DNA of 64,000 nt from Caenorhabditis elegans (GCF_000002985.6 NC_003283.11:3596001-3660000), one strand, 5' to 3'; shown: positions 33,473 to 45,889, numbered from the stretch's first letter. Notes: a model not told the origin generated them from the letters alone. Numbers and translations: made by a program.

Positions 33473-35697
33473 TCAAATTGGTCGAGCTACCGAAACTTGA
33501 ATAGTCGATCCCACATTTGGCGGTTTGGGTTGAACACGAAACGTTGTTATTACAGCCTGCCTGTATTGTGTGTTTTGACAGAATATTGTTATGGCGTAGG
33601 GAATTGGAGACGATACAAAAATTGCGTTGGTTATGATTGTCGTGGCTGAAAACGAATCATTTGAATAGTTTTCTAGACATTTCAATTAATTTTTTCAACT
33701 GAGCCAAATTGTATCCTCATTGTGAAAAGAATTTGCAGAAAATATGCAAAAAATGTGCAAAAAATGTGCGAAAAATGTTCAAAAAATGTGCAAAAAATGT
33801 GAAGTTTTTGGCAGTTTTAGAATTGCAGAATACCGTTTATGTTAACAGGTGAAATTTATATTTTCCAAGCTTACTAATTGTGTCCACCTCGGGGTCCCTG
33901 TATGCATTGAGAATTTGAAAAAGTGGGATTGCTGCAAGAAACGTGCCAAACAGTAAGTTCTGAAAAGGAAAATTCTCAATAATTCGGCAAAAGTTTCTCA
34001 CCTGAATAATCGTATCTTTCAGCGCTTTTCTGTGATATTTTACTATTTTCTCGCTCCAAAGTTTGCATTGCAGCCGGATTTCGTAGATTATGATTTGACA
34101 TAGAAAGATGTAAAGCTGAAATTTTTGGGGTTTTTTAGCCAATAAGCAGTTTGCAATAACAATTTTAGAAAAACCAGGCTTCCTTGGTAGGCAGGCACTT
34201 TGTCAGACCTTCCTGCCTACCTGCCTACATACCTGCCTGCTGACTGCTTAATTTCAAAAAACTCACAACGCCTCCAGAAACCAGCAAAACCATCGCTACA
34301 ACCAAAATTCGATGAAACTTCCAGGAATCGGTATAAACAAAAATTCCAGGAATATCCAAAACCTTTGTGGCATTCGGATAGAATTTTCTCACAAAATCCT
34401 GTGTTTCAGATATTGAAGAGCCGGCTGATATCCAGCAAAACGGCATGGGAATCGCTATATACATTGCAAAAAAAGCTGAGAAAATTGAGTAGGCGGTTGT
34501 GGAGAACTGGAAATGTAACGTATTATAGGAACACAAAATTCTGAGAATGTGTATTGCGCAGCATATTTGACGAGCAAAATATCTCGTAGCGAAAACTACA
34601 GTAATTCTTTAAATGACTACTGTAGCGCTTGTGTCGATTTACGGGGGCTCGATTTTTGAAATGAATTTATTTTCGAATAAATTTATTTATTGTTTCTATG
34701 TATTATTTTCTTAATCTTTCTTCGATTTCCAATTAAGGAATATATGATTATTTCAAAATTCTTTCATTGCAAAAATCGAGCCCCCGTAAATCGACACAAG
34801 CGCTACAGTAGTCATTTAAAGAATTACTGTAGTTTTCGCTACGAGATATTTTGCGCGTATATAACTTACATAAAAATTACTGTTTTTTCGAGTGACACCA
34901 CGAAGCCTCAAGATCAAAATTATGAACATTGTGAATACCGTAATTGCAAATAAAAAAATCCAAATAATCTGAAATAAAAAACGTAAAACTTTTTTTTGTA
35001 TTGACGGAACTTTGTTGTTATTCCTGAAATAACACTGGTGCTATTTTCAAAAATTAACTTGACAAAATTGTAAAAGTACTTTTCAAATTAGAAAAATTAG
35101 GCAACACATACGAGCAGCCGACACTTCACTTGACTATTGGCTATCAAATGTTTGGAGCCCGTGGGATGTCGGATGCAAAAGAGTTTTCATACCATAAATT
35201 CCAACTCAACTTAAATGGCTAAAAATTAATAATTTTTTGAAAATTTCTAGTCAGTTATTAATGCTTAATTTAAAAAAAAATTTTTTGAAAATGCTTTAAT
35301 AGAATTTTACAAGTTTTTCAATTAGGTGAGAAGATATAGAGCACTGTTGTAAATAAGTTTAAAAAAAAAATCTTACCACTAGAACATAAGAGCTCAAAAA
35401 TGGAGCAAGATACCCGATACCATATAATCCAGGAAATGGAAATAAAAACACGAGGCTATGAAAACTTCCCCAATAAACTTGAGAAAGCCACAACGTGAAA
35501 CAATGAGTTATCAAAACTATCTGATAAATTTGAGATTCTTTTTTTCGTTTTCTCGAAATTATTGCATAGAGTAAAATAAATACTATGATAGTGGAAATAA
35601 CATTAATCAAGTTCATAAGTGGCAGTTGCAGAGACCGGTTATCATTTTCAATTACAGCGAAAAAGTGAGAATTTACAGAAAAATTGTTCATATCCAC
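33473..35697 (-). CDS. 7TM chemoreceptor, Str-superfamily, class uncertain (paralogue 2)
   Basis: Six exons give 343 residues: 35377-35697, 34870-34968, 34267-34506, 34002-34115, 33875-33959, 33473-33645; all phases agree. Start MDMNNFSVNSHFF. Seven hydrophobic segments; landmarks FPFPGLYGIGYLAPF (TM2-3), IIWIFLFAITVF (TM3), FYPNATKVLDIPG (loop before TM5), KYHRKALKDTIIQ before TM6, FLAAIPLFQILNAY (TM6), SSPIPYAITIFCQNTQYRQ (TM7 and tail). The boundaries for TM5 to TM7 match paralogue 1, so the two genes arose by duplication. The intron between exons 2 and 3 is almost entirely a perfect 85-bp foldback. Class (srh/sri-like) not settled; ligand unknown. Confidence 0.85.
34574..34854. mobile_element. 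foldback element with perfect 85-bp inverted repeats
   Basis: Left arm 34574-34658 and right arm 34770-34854 are exact inverse complements over 85 bases; spacer 111 bases. Arms contain ATCTCGTAGCGAAAACTAC and GTCGATTTACGGGGGCTCG. It lies in an intron of the 7TM gene at 33473-35697. Non-coding, MITE-like. Confidence 0.9.
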
Positions 35698-36084
35698 TGG
35701 TAAAAATAATTTTTAAAATTTTTTCTCGATGTGTTGTTACCATAGAAATAGCTTTGAGTGTTAAAAGAACAATGAAAAATTTAGAGACAGCTGATATAAT
35801 ATTATGATTAAATTTTATTCTTTTTCACTTTGACTTGGAATATGAATAATCTAAAGGTGTTTTTGCATTTAAATTTGGTGACGTGTATTTTTTGAAATTG
35901 GTGGGTTTTGATAAATACCCAATCAGAATTTGACCTTTAGAAAATTTTTTGCTAAAGACCAAAACAAACTTGAGTGGAAAAAGCATACAATTTAAATTGT
36001 TCGGAAAAGATTTTTTACCAAAAATTGTTGCGTGAGCTAATATATTACTCAGATTCCGAAATTCAATTTTTTTTTCCAATTTCC

Positions 36085-36205
36085 GTCTAACATGTTTCAG
36101 TTTTCGTCTATCATTTTTCAGTTTTCGTCTAACATTTTTCAATTTTCGTCTAACATTTTTCAGTTTTCGTATAACATTTTTCAGTTTTCGTATAACATTT
36201 TTCAG
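36085..36205. repeat. 22-bp tandem repeat
   Basis: Consecutive CATTTTTCAGTTTTCGTMTA units with small changes, followed by one truncated copy. Non-coding. Confidence 0.8.
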
Positions 36206-37333
36206 TTTTCACATTTTCAAACGTAATCCCAAATATTGCATCATTGCCTCAAACCTGAACTCCTGACCACTTCCCACAAGCAAAATATTTGTGTTTTTAC
36301 CATACTTTTAATGATCACAATCTAAAATTTACAGATAAAACCACCACTCCAGACTCATCTATGAACGTTCAAAACATCAACCCGCGTGATCTCTCCCACC
36401 AAATTTTCCCAGTTTTTTCTTCAAGCGACGTTTCCTTAACCGCTCTATTTCGATCAATTTACGTCAATGCTCTGCGAGTTTGACGTACACAAAAATTGGT
36501 GAAAAGTGCAGAAAACAGTACGTTATCAGTGTGATTGTGCTTATAAGCTTCATCGATTGCTATCTATTCTCAATTGTTGGTGACACTTTTTCTCCCGGTT
36601 TTTTTTCGATTTTTAAACTTGATCAGGTTTATTTTATGATTATTTAGTTTAGAAGAAACCTTTTAATCTGTGGAGATTTTGCTTTGGATTCCAAAAATTC
36701 CAAAAAAAGAAACAAACGAAAAAAAACCAAGTTTTGAAAAAAGATGTACTTCAAAATAAAAATCCCCGTTCAAACCAGCCATCGTCATTCAACTCCGCCT
36801 ACTTGGCTTGATTGGTTCAAAAGTGGGCGGCGCTAATCGCTGATTGGTCCACGTTTTTGCAAAATGGATATTTCATAATTTTTCAACTTTTTCTGTTATT
36901 TTTTGTGGTATTTCTGAATCACAGTTTTAATAAGTATTTCACAGAAAACCTCCCATTTCTGCTATTTATACATATATTACCAATTAAAAAAAGGTGTTTA
37001 AATTTAAAAAAAAAATGTAGTGACCAGCATCTCACGAGTTAGTTTTCACATTAATTATGACAACACCAATAACTCAAAAACCAAAGTGTTCATCTTGTTT
37101 TTTAGCCACAAACAGTTCAGAAATTATCGCCAATTCATTGTCATGTGAGATGTCGGCTGCTATATTTTTTGTCATGAGATTTAGGGTTAACAACAATTTG
37201 GGCGTGATTTTATATTACTTTTGAAAAAAATAAATTTTGAGTTATGCAAATTTTCTAAAAATTTTTTTTCTCTGCATTTTTTGTTGTCTTTCAGCTTTTC
37301 CTACACAAAATTTATAATTTGAAAAATTCAAAA

Positions 37334-37344
37334 TTTCCAGAAAA
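37334..37344 (+). promoter_or_regulatory. probable trans-splice acceptor of the secreted-protein gene
   Basis: TTTCCAG ends four bases before the ATG at 37345, preceded by AT-rich sequence and no upstream donor. That is the usual arrangement for spliced-leader addition in nematodes. Confidence 0.5.
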
Positions 37345-38536
37345 ATGTATCGTAAGACAATTGTAGTCCTTGCCATCTGTGCACTTCTTTTTGTTTCTTC
37401 AATTGACTGCAAGAAGGTAGCCAAGGACAAGAAGGGTGGAAAGTTAGTTTTTTTTTAATTAAAAAATTGATTTTTGAATTATTTTGTATAATAATTTCCG
37501 TTGAAATAAAATTTATTATTTAGAGCTGAGAAAGCCGAGAAAGTGAAGAAGGTGAAAGCTGAGAAAATTGTGATCGTCGATGAGCCAGAAGTTGTTCACG
37601 AAGCAGCACCAGAAGAGGTTCATCATGCTCCAGAAGAAGTTGAAGAAGCCGAGGAAGTTGTTGTCGTCAAGCAGCCAGTTGCCCAGAAGCACAAAATTTC
37701 TCCACCAAAGTCATTGAAGGTCAGCGTCAATTGTTTTGATATCAATTTGATGGATTTCTAAAAAATGAGTAAAAAATTATTAAAAAAAATTTTTTTTTTA
37801 CTAAAAAATTAAAATATAACATTTGAAGATTTTACTAAATCTAAAAGTTGGCTCAAACTTTAATTCTTCAGGTGACCAGCGCCTTCGAGACCTGCAAACT
37901 TGAGTGCAGAAAGCAGAGAGATGCCGTTCAAGCCGCTGATGTGAGTTTGGATATTTCCATCTTTTTTTTTAAATAAAAATTTTAATTCCAATTTTTGGAA
38001 AAAAATTTAAATGAAATAAATTTTGTTTTAAAACTGATATTTCCTAATTTCAAAAAACTTTTTCTCATGTTTTCGTCAAATTTTTATCTACAAAATTTAC
38101 ACAGGAAAAGGTTTTAACTTTTAATTGAAAATTTTGAAAAATTCCAGAAAAACTGCAAAGTCACAAGTGTGTGCCGAGGAAAGTGAAAAATATTTGAGGC
38201 AATTTTTTTTAGCAATTTTTCCAAATTTTCAATTAAAGTTTAATTAAATTTAAAGTCACTTCCAAAACATTAAAAAAAAACATATTTATCTGTATTTCTA
38301 TATAACTTTCTTTTGAAAAAACTTTGGCACAACCGTGTGCTACAAAATTTTTTTTTCCAAATTTTCAAACTTGTTTTGCAACTTCTAAATTCTACTTTTT
38401 CTCAAATTTTCAGTACGTCGAGCAACTCCGACGTGAGCTCGCCTCCGCTCAAGCCGCCCTCGACGCCGAAAATGCTCCAGTAGTCAATGCTCACCACGCT
38501 CAAGCCCAGCACGTGGAGCCAGTTGACAATCAATAG
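37345..38536 (+). CDS. secreted Glu/Val/His-rich protein with alternative C-termini
   Basis: Not recognised by name. Exons 37345-37442, 37524-37719, 37872-37940, then either 38414-38536 (161 residues) or 38148-38186 (133 residues). Residues 1-22 are a clear signal peptide (IVVLAICALLFVSS, ending SIDC). Then a Lys-rich segment (KAEKAEKVKKVKAEK), an acidic Val/His region (PEEVHHAPEEVEEAEEVVVV), and CKLECRKQRDAVQAAD. The long form continues YVEQLRRELASAQAALDAE, which with the preceding exon makes a continuous heptad-like coiled coil. The short form instead ends KNCKVTSVCRGK-stop and adds two cysteines to the two in exon 3. All junctions are phase 0. Strong codon bias (AAG, GTC, CTC) suggests good expression. 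Role unknown. Confidence 0.8.
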
Positions 38537-39031
38537 ATTTTTACATTGAAAACACTGAATTCAAAAACTATATCATTTATTATTCTTATCAGCAAATTAA
38601 GAATTAACCATCACCATCATCATCACAATCACGTTTTGTTTTATCAATACAATCGATTCGATTCAATAAAATGTTTATATTTAGTTTTCAATTGTGTGTG
38701 TGAGAGCTCGTGTTATCAATCGCTTGTGTGATCGAGTAGGTGACTCGGGTGGCTGGAAAAAATTGCATAGCTATATATACACATTCTAGTTTGTAGTTTG
38801 TAGTTTGTGACGTCACTGGTCGTAAAAACTTTGGAAAATTGCGCACAAGGGAATCTGGCCGATCTGTGGTGAGGGAAGCTGACTAAATGCGCAGCGCCCG
38901 ACATTTTCTGGGTTTGGCACTATTTTTCAGATAAATAGTTGCACTATGCACAGTAGACAAAAGCAGTTTGCAGTTTGTAATTTATGTTGCAGCCGACACT
39001 AGTTTGGGACCGCGAGAACCCACTCTTTTAT
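38537..39031. other. 3' flank between convergent genes, with possible Helitron remnant
   Basis: Contains CATCACCATCATCATCACAA near 38610. 38780-38815 has TTTGTAGTTTGTAGTTTGTG followed by ACGTCAC, resembling the interior of the Helitron at 25146-26085. Confidence 0.4.
38665..38670 (+). terminator. AATAAA poly(A) signal
   Basis: AATAAA 129 bases after the long-form stop codon of the secreted-protein gene. Confidence 0.6.
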
Positions 39032-41173
39032 CTAAGATATTGCCCTTAACTCACTTCTCTTCGTCAATGGATTTTTCATCAGCATGTTTCGAAACTCGCG
39101 ATTCAAAAGAATCAAGACCAACGGATCAATAGTATGCACCAAACTCCACGCTACCGTCGTGCACAGGAAAATAGCCACCGGCTGTGATTGCATTCCGGAG
39201 ATTATGAAAAAGAAGACGAGCTCCGTCGCAAAAACTGCTCCCTGAATCAGAGCCTGCTTGACGAATGTGATCTCCCGCTGTCGCTTTTTCTGGCTCTGGG
39301 CACAGTTGGCTGACAAAAGCTTCTGAAACAATATATACAATGTACAGTACTCATATATTATACTTACAGTAATCTCGCAATCTTGGAGATAAATTGTTTC
39401 CTACAGTAATCCTACAATACTAATACAGCGTTTCCTACAATACACCTACAGTACACCTACAGTAACCCTACAATTTTTGACCTACCATTCCTGGCGCGGT
39501 AACCTTGATCATCACAATAGTCCCCACGTCCACAATAGCGATCAGCGCGACTACTCCAAAATCCTTGCAAAAATCCACGTAGAACCGGATGACGTCACAA
39601 TCGGCAGATGTGTTCACCCCAAAGTACCAACCGAAATCCACGTAGGGAAGGTTGCAGTTATCTGAAATTTAAATTTTTGAGCGTTCCTGAAATTTCAAAG
39701 AAATTTCGAACTTTCTGAACTTTTTCATAACTTCAAACAGGAAAATGACCGGAACTTACTAGCAAGATGCATGTAAATTGAGGTGAAGCACGGGATCGCG
39801 TAGGCTAGAGCAATTAGAATCCGCGTGTTTCGCATGCTGAAATTATTGGAACAATTTAAGTTTTTTTTAATCATGACGTCATTTTGTTAATAAAATTTAA
39901 AAAAGGATTGGACCAGATCACCGTGAAACGACTTTCCGTTTTTCATCAACTTATTCTGTGTATTGTGTAGCACCCAACAAGTGTATAGAACACCAGCAGT
40001 AACATACATTATTGATACCAAAATGTTTTCTACAGTACATCTACAGTAATCCTACAATACTGATACTAAAGTGTTTTCTACAGTACACATACATACAGTA
40101 ATTAAAAATGTTTGGTTTATCTAATTATTTTTTTTTTAATTGTCTAATGTAAGATTACGGGGGAAAATTAGGAAAGGCTGAAATTGCAGATTTTTTTAAT
40201 TTTCTTCAATTTTTTTGGATAATTGAACGAGAAGTGTAGAATTTCGACACAAAACTCACATTTTTCTCAAAAAAGTTATTTCTAAGCTTAAGCTAAATTT
40301 CGCAGCATTTTTTCAAGCTTCAAGCCAATTTTTTAAAGTTTTCTAGAATACTATAGTCTCAAAATTACGCGAACATCGACTACAGTTCCCGAACACGCCG
40401 TATTTCACGGAATTTAGCACAAAAACTAGACTATCGGAACTATTAATCACAAAACTTTAATCAAATAAAACATTTGTATTAATATTTAAAAATTTCTGGA
40501 TTTCAATTTTCAAAATTTCAAAAAAATATTTGAACCAATAAAAATTGAACACTTCTACATAAAACTAACTTGAAAAAGCTGTTGTACTCAATAGGAAACG
40601 AAATTGCGCAAAGTCGATTAAACGCGATAAATAAATGGGAAAAAATGCAGACATCGTAGCAGAACAGGAGAATGAGCCCAACTTGAGCCGATACACGTTT
40701 GAACGTTGGAATGTCCCTGAAAAAAAATGCTTCAATTATTTTTTAAATTCAAGAAATTTCAGATTTACAGTAAAACCATCGGGCAGTAGAAAAATAGGAA
40801 CACTCCGCAGAGGACGGCTTCGGCGAACGACTGGGAAGCTGACAGTCTGCCAAATGAATTTTGGAGCGTTTTTAGAGTTGTGGCGAACATGAATACCGAG
40901 AGGTTACCGATTAAACCGGTTAGGGAGATCTGTAAAAAATTAGTTTAAAATTTGGGTGAAAAATTAAATTTTTTTTTTGATAATTCAGCAAAAAGTCTTA
41001 TGCCAAAATAAAGCAGGAAAAAAATTCAAAAAAAAAAATTTTTGTAAAATTTTTCATCCCTCTCATTACCTAAAACTTACCGTGAAAATTGCCAATGTAA
41101 CAAAAAATCGTTGAGTTTGACTGGACACTGTTGGCTCGACCAAGGCCGCAATGGTTCCGTTGGTGTCGTTCAT
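39032..41173 (-). CDS. srx-type serpentine chemoreceptor
   Basis: Six exons give 314 residues: 41081-41173, 40769-40929, 40570-40716, 39760-39836, 39486-39661, 39032-39322. The second exon ends at a GTAAAT donor inside PMVL-L; using the nearer GTTTTA would break frame. Srx signs: IGNLSVFMFATTLKT, NSFGRLSASQSFAEA, SHLFIAFNRLCAISFP after TM3, a disulfide-type loop (NNCNLPYVDFGW... SADCD), EITFVKQALIQG before TM6, CTTVAWSLVHTID and LNREFRNMLM at TM7. Intact, and GC-richer than the tandem srx pair, so an independent srx gene. Expected in chemosensory neurons; ligand unknown. Confidence 0.9.
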
Positions 41174-43469
41174 GGCTCTGAAATTGTTGAACATCTCAGA
41201 ACATTATTTCAATAGAGAAAATCTTAAAAGTAGAAGTGTTAGACCGTGCAGTAATTTAAGATCAAATTCGTAGAACTTGCGATGAACAACTTTTTTTTAC
41301 AATGAAGAACGAAAATCACTCAAGTATAAAGTTTAACTTCTAACATCATAAACCAAGTTTTAGTCAGAAATAATAGTAATTTTATAACGAATAAAGTTGT
41401 ACTCGCGAAATGTCGGCTGCGAAAATATTATTTAAAAACGATTGAAAACCCTCAATAATTTCGCGTTTTTTTCCGGTCTTGACACGACAATTTTCTTTTA
41501 AATAGTACTGCAATTTTCAATCCAAGAAATTTTGATCGACTTTTCTTATTTTTTCTATAAAAAACAATTTTATATATTTCATTAAAATGTTGAATAAAAC
41601 AATAAACTCGCATGAACTTTTGACAAATTTCAATAAAAATTATAAAAAATCGATTTAAAAAAATTTCGCAACTACGATAGTTTAAAATTACAGTACTCTT
41701 TAAAGATGCACACGTTTTCGAGTTTATCAAGAATTTGTCGTGTCGAGACCTGGTACAAAATTTTTGCGAAAAATATAATCTCTAGTTTCATAAAAAACTT
41801 CAAAAAATATGCATCTTTAGCAATAATATTGACTTTTAATAACAATGCCTAACCAATTAAAGGGCGTCTGAAAAATAGGGTAAATAAATGGGAAATAAAG
41901 GAAAAATTAACTAGACTCAGGAAGTCATCAATTTTTTATGGATAAAAATAAAACGCTATTACGTCAGAAAACAACCTGTAACAGATCATCTGTGAGATTG
42001 ACCTAATAACAATTTTAGAGGCATCCCCGTTAAGCTGTCATGTGAAATTTGAAAGTGTTTAGCAGCTCAGGTAAGTCAACCAATCAACGTTCCGCAGTGG
42101 ACGTGGTCAGCGTCAGTGATTGGTCGGCGCTCATTTTAGTTGGTTCCCTCTTCAAAACTTGCCAAAAAATTTATAAACTAAGTCGACCATATAATGAGTC
42201 TAAAAACAGATGTGTCCAAACAAAAATAATGAAAAAAAAATTTTCAGATGAATCGGAAAACGAACGAATAACTAATATGCAATTGCTGAAAGGACGCCAC
42301 ATGAAGGCGTTGGCAAAAATAAAACTAATTAATTTTTTCAGAAAGGCAACATGTTTTCGAGTAGTTGATAGTGGCTTAGGAGGTCTTAACGAGGTCTTGG
42401 TTCAGATTAAATAGTAGAAGAAAAGTTCAACGAGATTCCGTTAGCCTGTGTCGCCTGGTTGCTACGAGGCCTAGAAAAAGCAAAAAATCGGCCACCGACC
42501 TTTCTGAAACTAACCGAAAAGGTGTTACATAAGGGATTCTAAAAAACATTTCTGAAGGTGAAATGGTGCAATGTGACATTTTTTGATCTAACATTCAGAA
42601 AAAAAATGCTAGATTCTTTTTTTAACGGGATCTTAAAAGTGCAAATTGGCAATTCTTCCTGCTGCAGTAAATGAAATACTCTTGAGTGCGCCGAGCACAC
42701 GTGAAATGTGAAATCGGCAGGAAAGCGAAAATGAAAAACGAAATGAAAAGAAGGAAGCTCTCGAAAAAGAGTTCCGGTGTCTCTACAAGCTGCTTCAATG
42801 AGGACATGTTTCAACAGAGATCTGTGTTGAAAACGGCAGACAGGAAACTCCGTTTGAACTTGTTACTTTGATTTTTGAAAAAATCTGAAAAACAATGATG
42901 TTACACGCGGCCACGGCGGTTTTTTTTTCAAATATGGCCGAGATAAATCTTGGGCAATTTTCCTAATTATTTGATCCCATTTGGAAGTTTTGTAGATCAT
43001 AGGCATGTTGTTAAAATTTACAAATTTATTCTTACCGTTGTGTCTTACCTTTTTGTTTAAAAATGTTTTTTACGAAATATCTGAACTTTCTGAAAATAAT
43101 GGAATTGTTAATTGAGAGCTTCAAAAAACCACTTAAAAACTGCGTTCGGCTTATCGCAATATTGAGGCGGTTTATGAGCAATTTTCCAAAATTTTCAATT
43201 GAAAGCAACAATATTTTTATAAAGTACAAATATTTCTTGCTATTTTATATATAAATTTCCAAAAAAAATTGACACAACGGTGTGAAAATGGTGAAAAAAT
43301 AACCCAATATCTTGTTAGTGAGAGTTTTCAAAAAAATTGAAATTTTTTAAAATTTGTTCTAAAAAGTGCTAATTACTCAGGTTTCCATACTTTTTTTGGA
43401 AGAAGTCGATTAAAAAAAATTTCTCTGAATTTTATGGTCTACTTTTGAGTCAAATAATAATATTCAACT

Positions 43470-43645
43470 CAGGGGTGGACGGCAAACGATTTTTTTCCGG
43501 CAAATCGGCAAATTGCTGGAATTGAAAATTTCGGGCAAATCGGCAAATTGGCAAATTGCTGGAAGTGAAAATTTCCGGCAAATCGACAAACCGGTAATTT
43601 GCCGATTTGCCGAATTTGTCGGCAAAGGCAATTGCCTGCTTTGCC
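43470..43645. mobile_element. CGGCAA element fragment
   Basis: Starts CAGGGGTGGACGGCAAACGA, the family left terminus, then CCGGCAAATCGGCAAATTGC units ending near TTTGCCGTCTGGGA. Right terminus diverged. Confidence 0.6.
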
Positions 43646-45474
43646 GTCTGGGATGCTGGCGCCTGTAGCCAAAAACTGGAGCCCTAGTTTTATAAGTGGT
43701 AGAATTCCGCCCTATGGCCTGGAAACATCGAAAACCCGGCCGCTTTCAAAAAAATTAAAAATTAATTCCCCACGTCACAATCGAAATAAAAAATAAAACT
43801 CGGGAGCACGGTAAAAGAGCAAAAATTTGCATGCATAAAAAATATCTTCTCCTAATTTCTGATGAGTAAGTGGTAAACGTGCAAATTCATTCCCGTTTTT
43901 ATATGGCCCTATGGGCTACTTTTGTATCTTAATCCTAATCCTGATCCCTATATTCTTCTAGATCACTAACAAGACATAAAGTTCAAAAAGAACTACAAAA
44001 GCCCTGTCTATTGTTCTTAACACCGAATACAATAAGATGATTCTTGGAAATTGCAACTCTTTTTAATGTCTCTCGGCACACACGTCAGTGTCTTTTGTAG
44101 CATCATAGTGCGGTTCTAATTTGGATATAGACACTACATTTTTAATTAGAGCTGAGTAACATAGAACTTTGATTTCAATGGTCAAACAAATAATGAGAAT
44201 AATGAAGAGCTAGAACAAAAAAAAAATATTTCCTTTCTATTACAGTTGAATGCGTTCCGTGATTTTCGGTCAATGAGTATGAGAAATAATAATGTATTGT
44301 TCGCTTTTATGTTTCCGGGGATGGCTAGTCAATATTATTACTGAAATTCAATTTTTTTTTCGAGCAGCCGACGATTCCCGTGTTGAAATTTAACGAGTGA
44401 GCTGTGTGATGTCAGCCGCTTATACTTTCCAAAGTTAATTTATAAGAAGTGGAAAATTAGTATAATGTCGCAACAATATAAAATTAAAAATTCTTGATTT
44501 TGATTCGAACAAAATTCCAAAAAAAAGTTTCAGTGAGCCGTGAGGTGTCGGTCGCTAGAACATTTTTTAAAATCTAATATTTTTAGGTCAGGTTTAACAT
44601 AATATTTAGTTTTGTTGAACAGCCGTAAATTTCGAGAAAAAATGAATTTTAAAACCAAAAATTTAAGCTTAAATAACACGAAAAGAGCCTCTCTGATTAG
44701 TCCAAATATTATATTTTCGAAAACATGTTACTGTCTAGAAATTCATTAGTGATAAGAAAATACAAACTATTTCTTAAAATACCGCTGAATACGCTGAGCT
44801 CAACATCTGCTTATTAGGATTATTTTAAGTAGAAAAAGAAAAATAGAAGCCTAAAAATCAATTACCACGAATTATTTCCTGAATTTACCAAATATATAAT
44901 AATAGTTATTTTTTTTAATTTAAAATACTTATTTATTGAATTATTACAACACATTGTTCAGAATAGCATAGCAGTAATTCACTAAAAAATATAAATATTT
45001 TCAAAAATCCAAAGTAATCGGAAATGAGCATCGTTAGGGACTGGCAAGTTGTTGTGCACAACTTGTTTTTGCATTTCTTGTCAAATGATGTTCCAGACAT
45101 ATGTTCTCTATTCACAGAAAAAAATGAATAAAGTAATTTTTGATTTTTTGGCGAATAGCCATATTTTCCATAATTTCGCTAGTTAGAAAATTTCTTTAAA
45201 TAGAACACCTTCTTTTTTAGGAAAATAAATTTTAGATTATTTCTCTAAATTTAAAAAATTTAAAAAAAATTGGCTCCAAGGAAATTTTTTATGCCAATTC
45301 CGCTAATATTCAACGTCGTTTCCGGCCTTTTTATAAATTTTCATCCAGTTTCCGAATTTGACCAAATTTTTCAGGCAAATGCATTTTTAAATGTTTATAG
45401 TTTCATTGTTAGGTTTAATAATATTGAAGATTTTGTTCTTAATTTATATTTTTCCGATTTTCAGAAAATTCTGG

Positions 45475-45562
45475 CTTGCCTAAGCCTAAGCCTGAGCCTG
45501 AGCCTAAACCTAAGTCTGAGCCTGAGCATAAGCCCAAGCCTAGGCCTAAGCCAAGTTAGCCT
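45475..45562. repeat. telomere-like GCCTAA tract
   Basis: GCCTAAGCCTGAGCC units over about 85 bases; the complement of TTAGGC variants. Confidence 0.85.
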
Positions 45563-45630
45563 AAATTACGCTTTTATCTAATTCCAGAAAATTGACAAAT
45601 GCATAGAATTCCTCAAGTTACATGAATCAA

Positions 45631-45636
45631 TTTATT
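45631..45636 (-). terminator. AATAAA poly(A) signal beyond Helitron 3
   Basis: Minus-strand AATAAA, the first one after the CHK stop codon at 45909. It lies 273-278 bases downstream, just past the Helitron, so the inferred 3' UTR contains the whole element. Confidence 0.5.
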
Positions 45637-45642
45637 TTCCAA

Positions 45643-45889
45643 CCAGCCGTGGACCGCACCTCCAGCGCGGCCCCCGACTTCTGGAGCTGAAAACCAATTT
45701 TTCTGAAACTACCGTAATCATACAGTACTCCTACCGTACCACCATTGTACCACTACAGTACCCCGACTATATCCCTACACTAACCCCAACTCACTATCCC
45801 TCCAGAAGCTAAAACTTCGCAGAATACAAAGACTACATAGACTACAAACTATGGACAAACGGAATAAGCGCTTTATATATAGTAAATGA
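45643..45889 (-). mobile_element. Helitron-like element 3 (247 bp), in the 3' UTR region of the CHK gene
   Basis: Minus-strand copy of the element at 24891-25137, the same 247-bp length and roughly 95 percent similar by eye. On the minus strand it starts TCATTTACTATATATAAAGC, has the CCGCGC/GTGCGG hairpin and ends CGGCTGG|T. Its 5' end lies 19 bases beyond the stop codon of the CHK gene at 45909. The base before TC is G, not the usual A. Confidence 0.8.

Larger units (their letters stand above)
35698..37344. other. divergent intergenic region between 7TM paralogue 2 and the secreted-protein gene
   Basis: Upstream DNA for both flanking genes. Contains a tandem array of TTTTTCAGTTTTCGTCTAAC units of 22 bases (36085-36205, about 5-6 copies) and a CCAAT-like stretch (GCTGATTGGTCC, 36838-36850). 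No exon supported. A GTGAGATGTCGGCTGC motif lies at 37145. Confidence 0.55.
41174..45642. other. long intergenic region
   Basis: 4.5 kb without a supported gene. A 121-codon plus-strand frame at 42049-42414 has no splice, signal or family support. Contains a CGGCAA element fragment (43470-43645), a telomere-like tract (45475-45562), a GATTGGTCGGCGC motif at 42118, and several GCAGCCGACA/TGTCGGCTGC motifs (41405, 44365, 44405, 44535). Confidence 0.55.

Noticed and set aside
42049..42414. 121-codon plus-strand frame
   Set aside because: No signal peptide, motif, codon bias or splice partner, and it lies in repeat-containing intergenic DNA.
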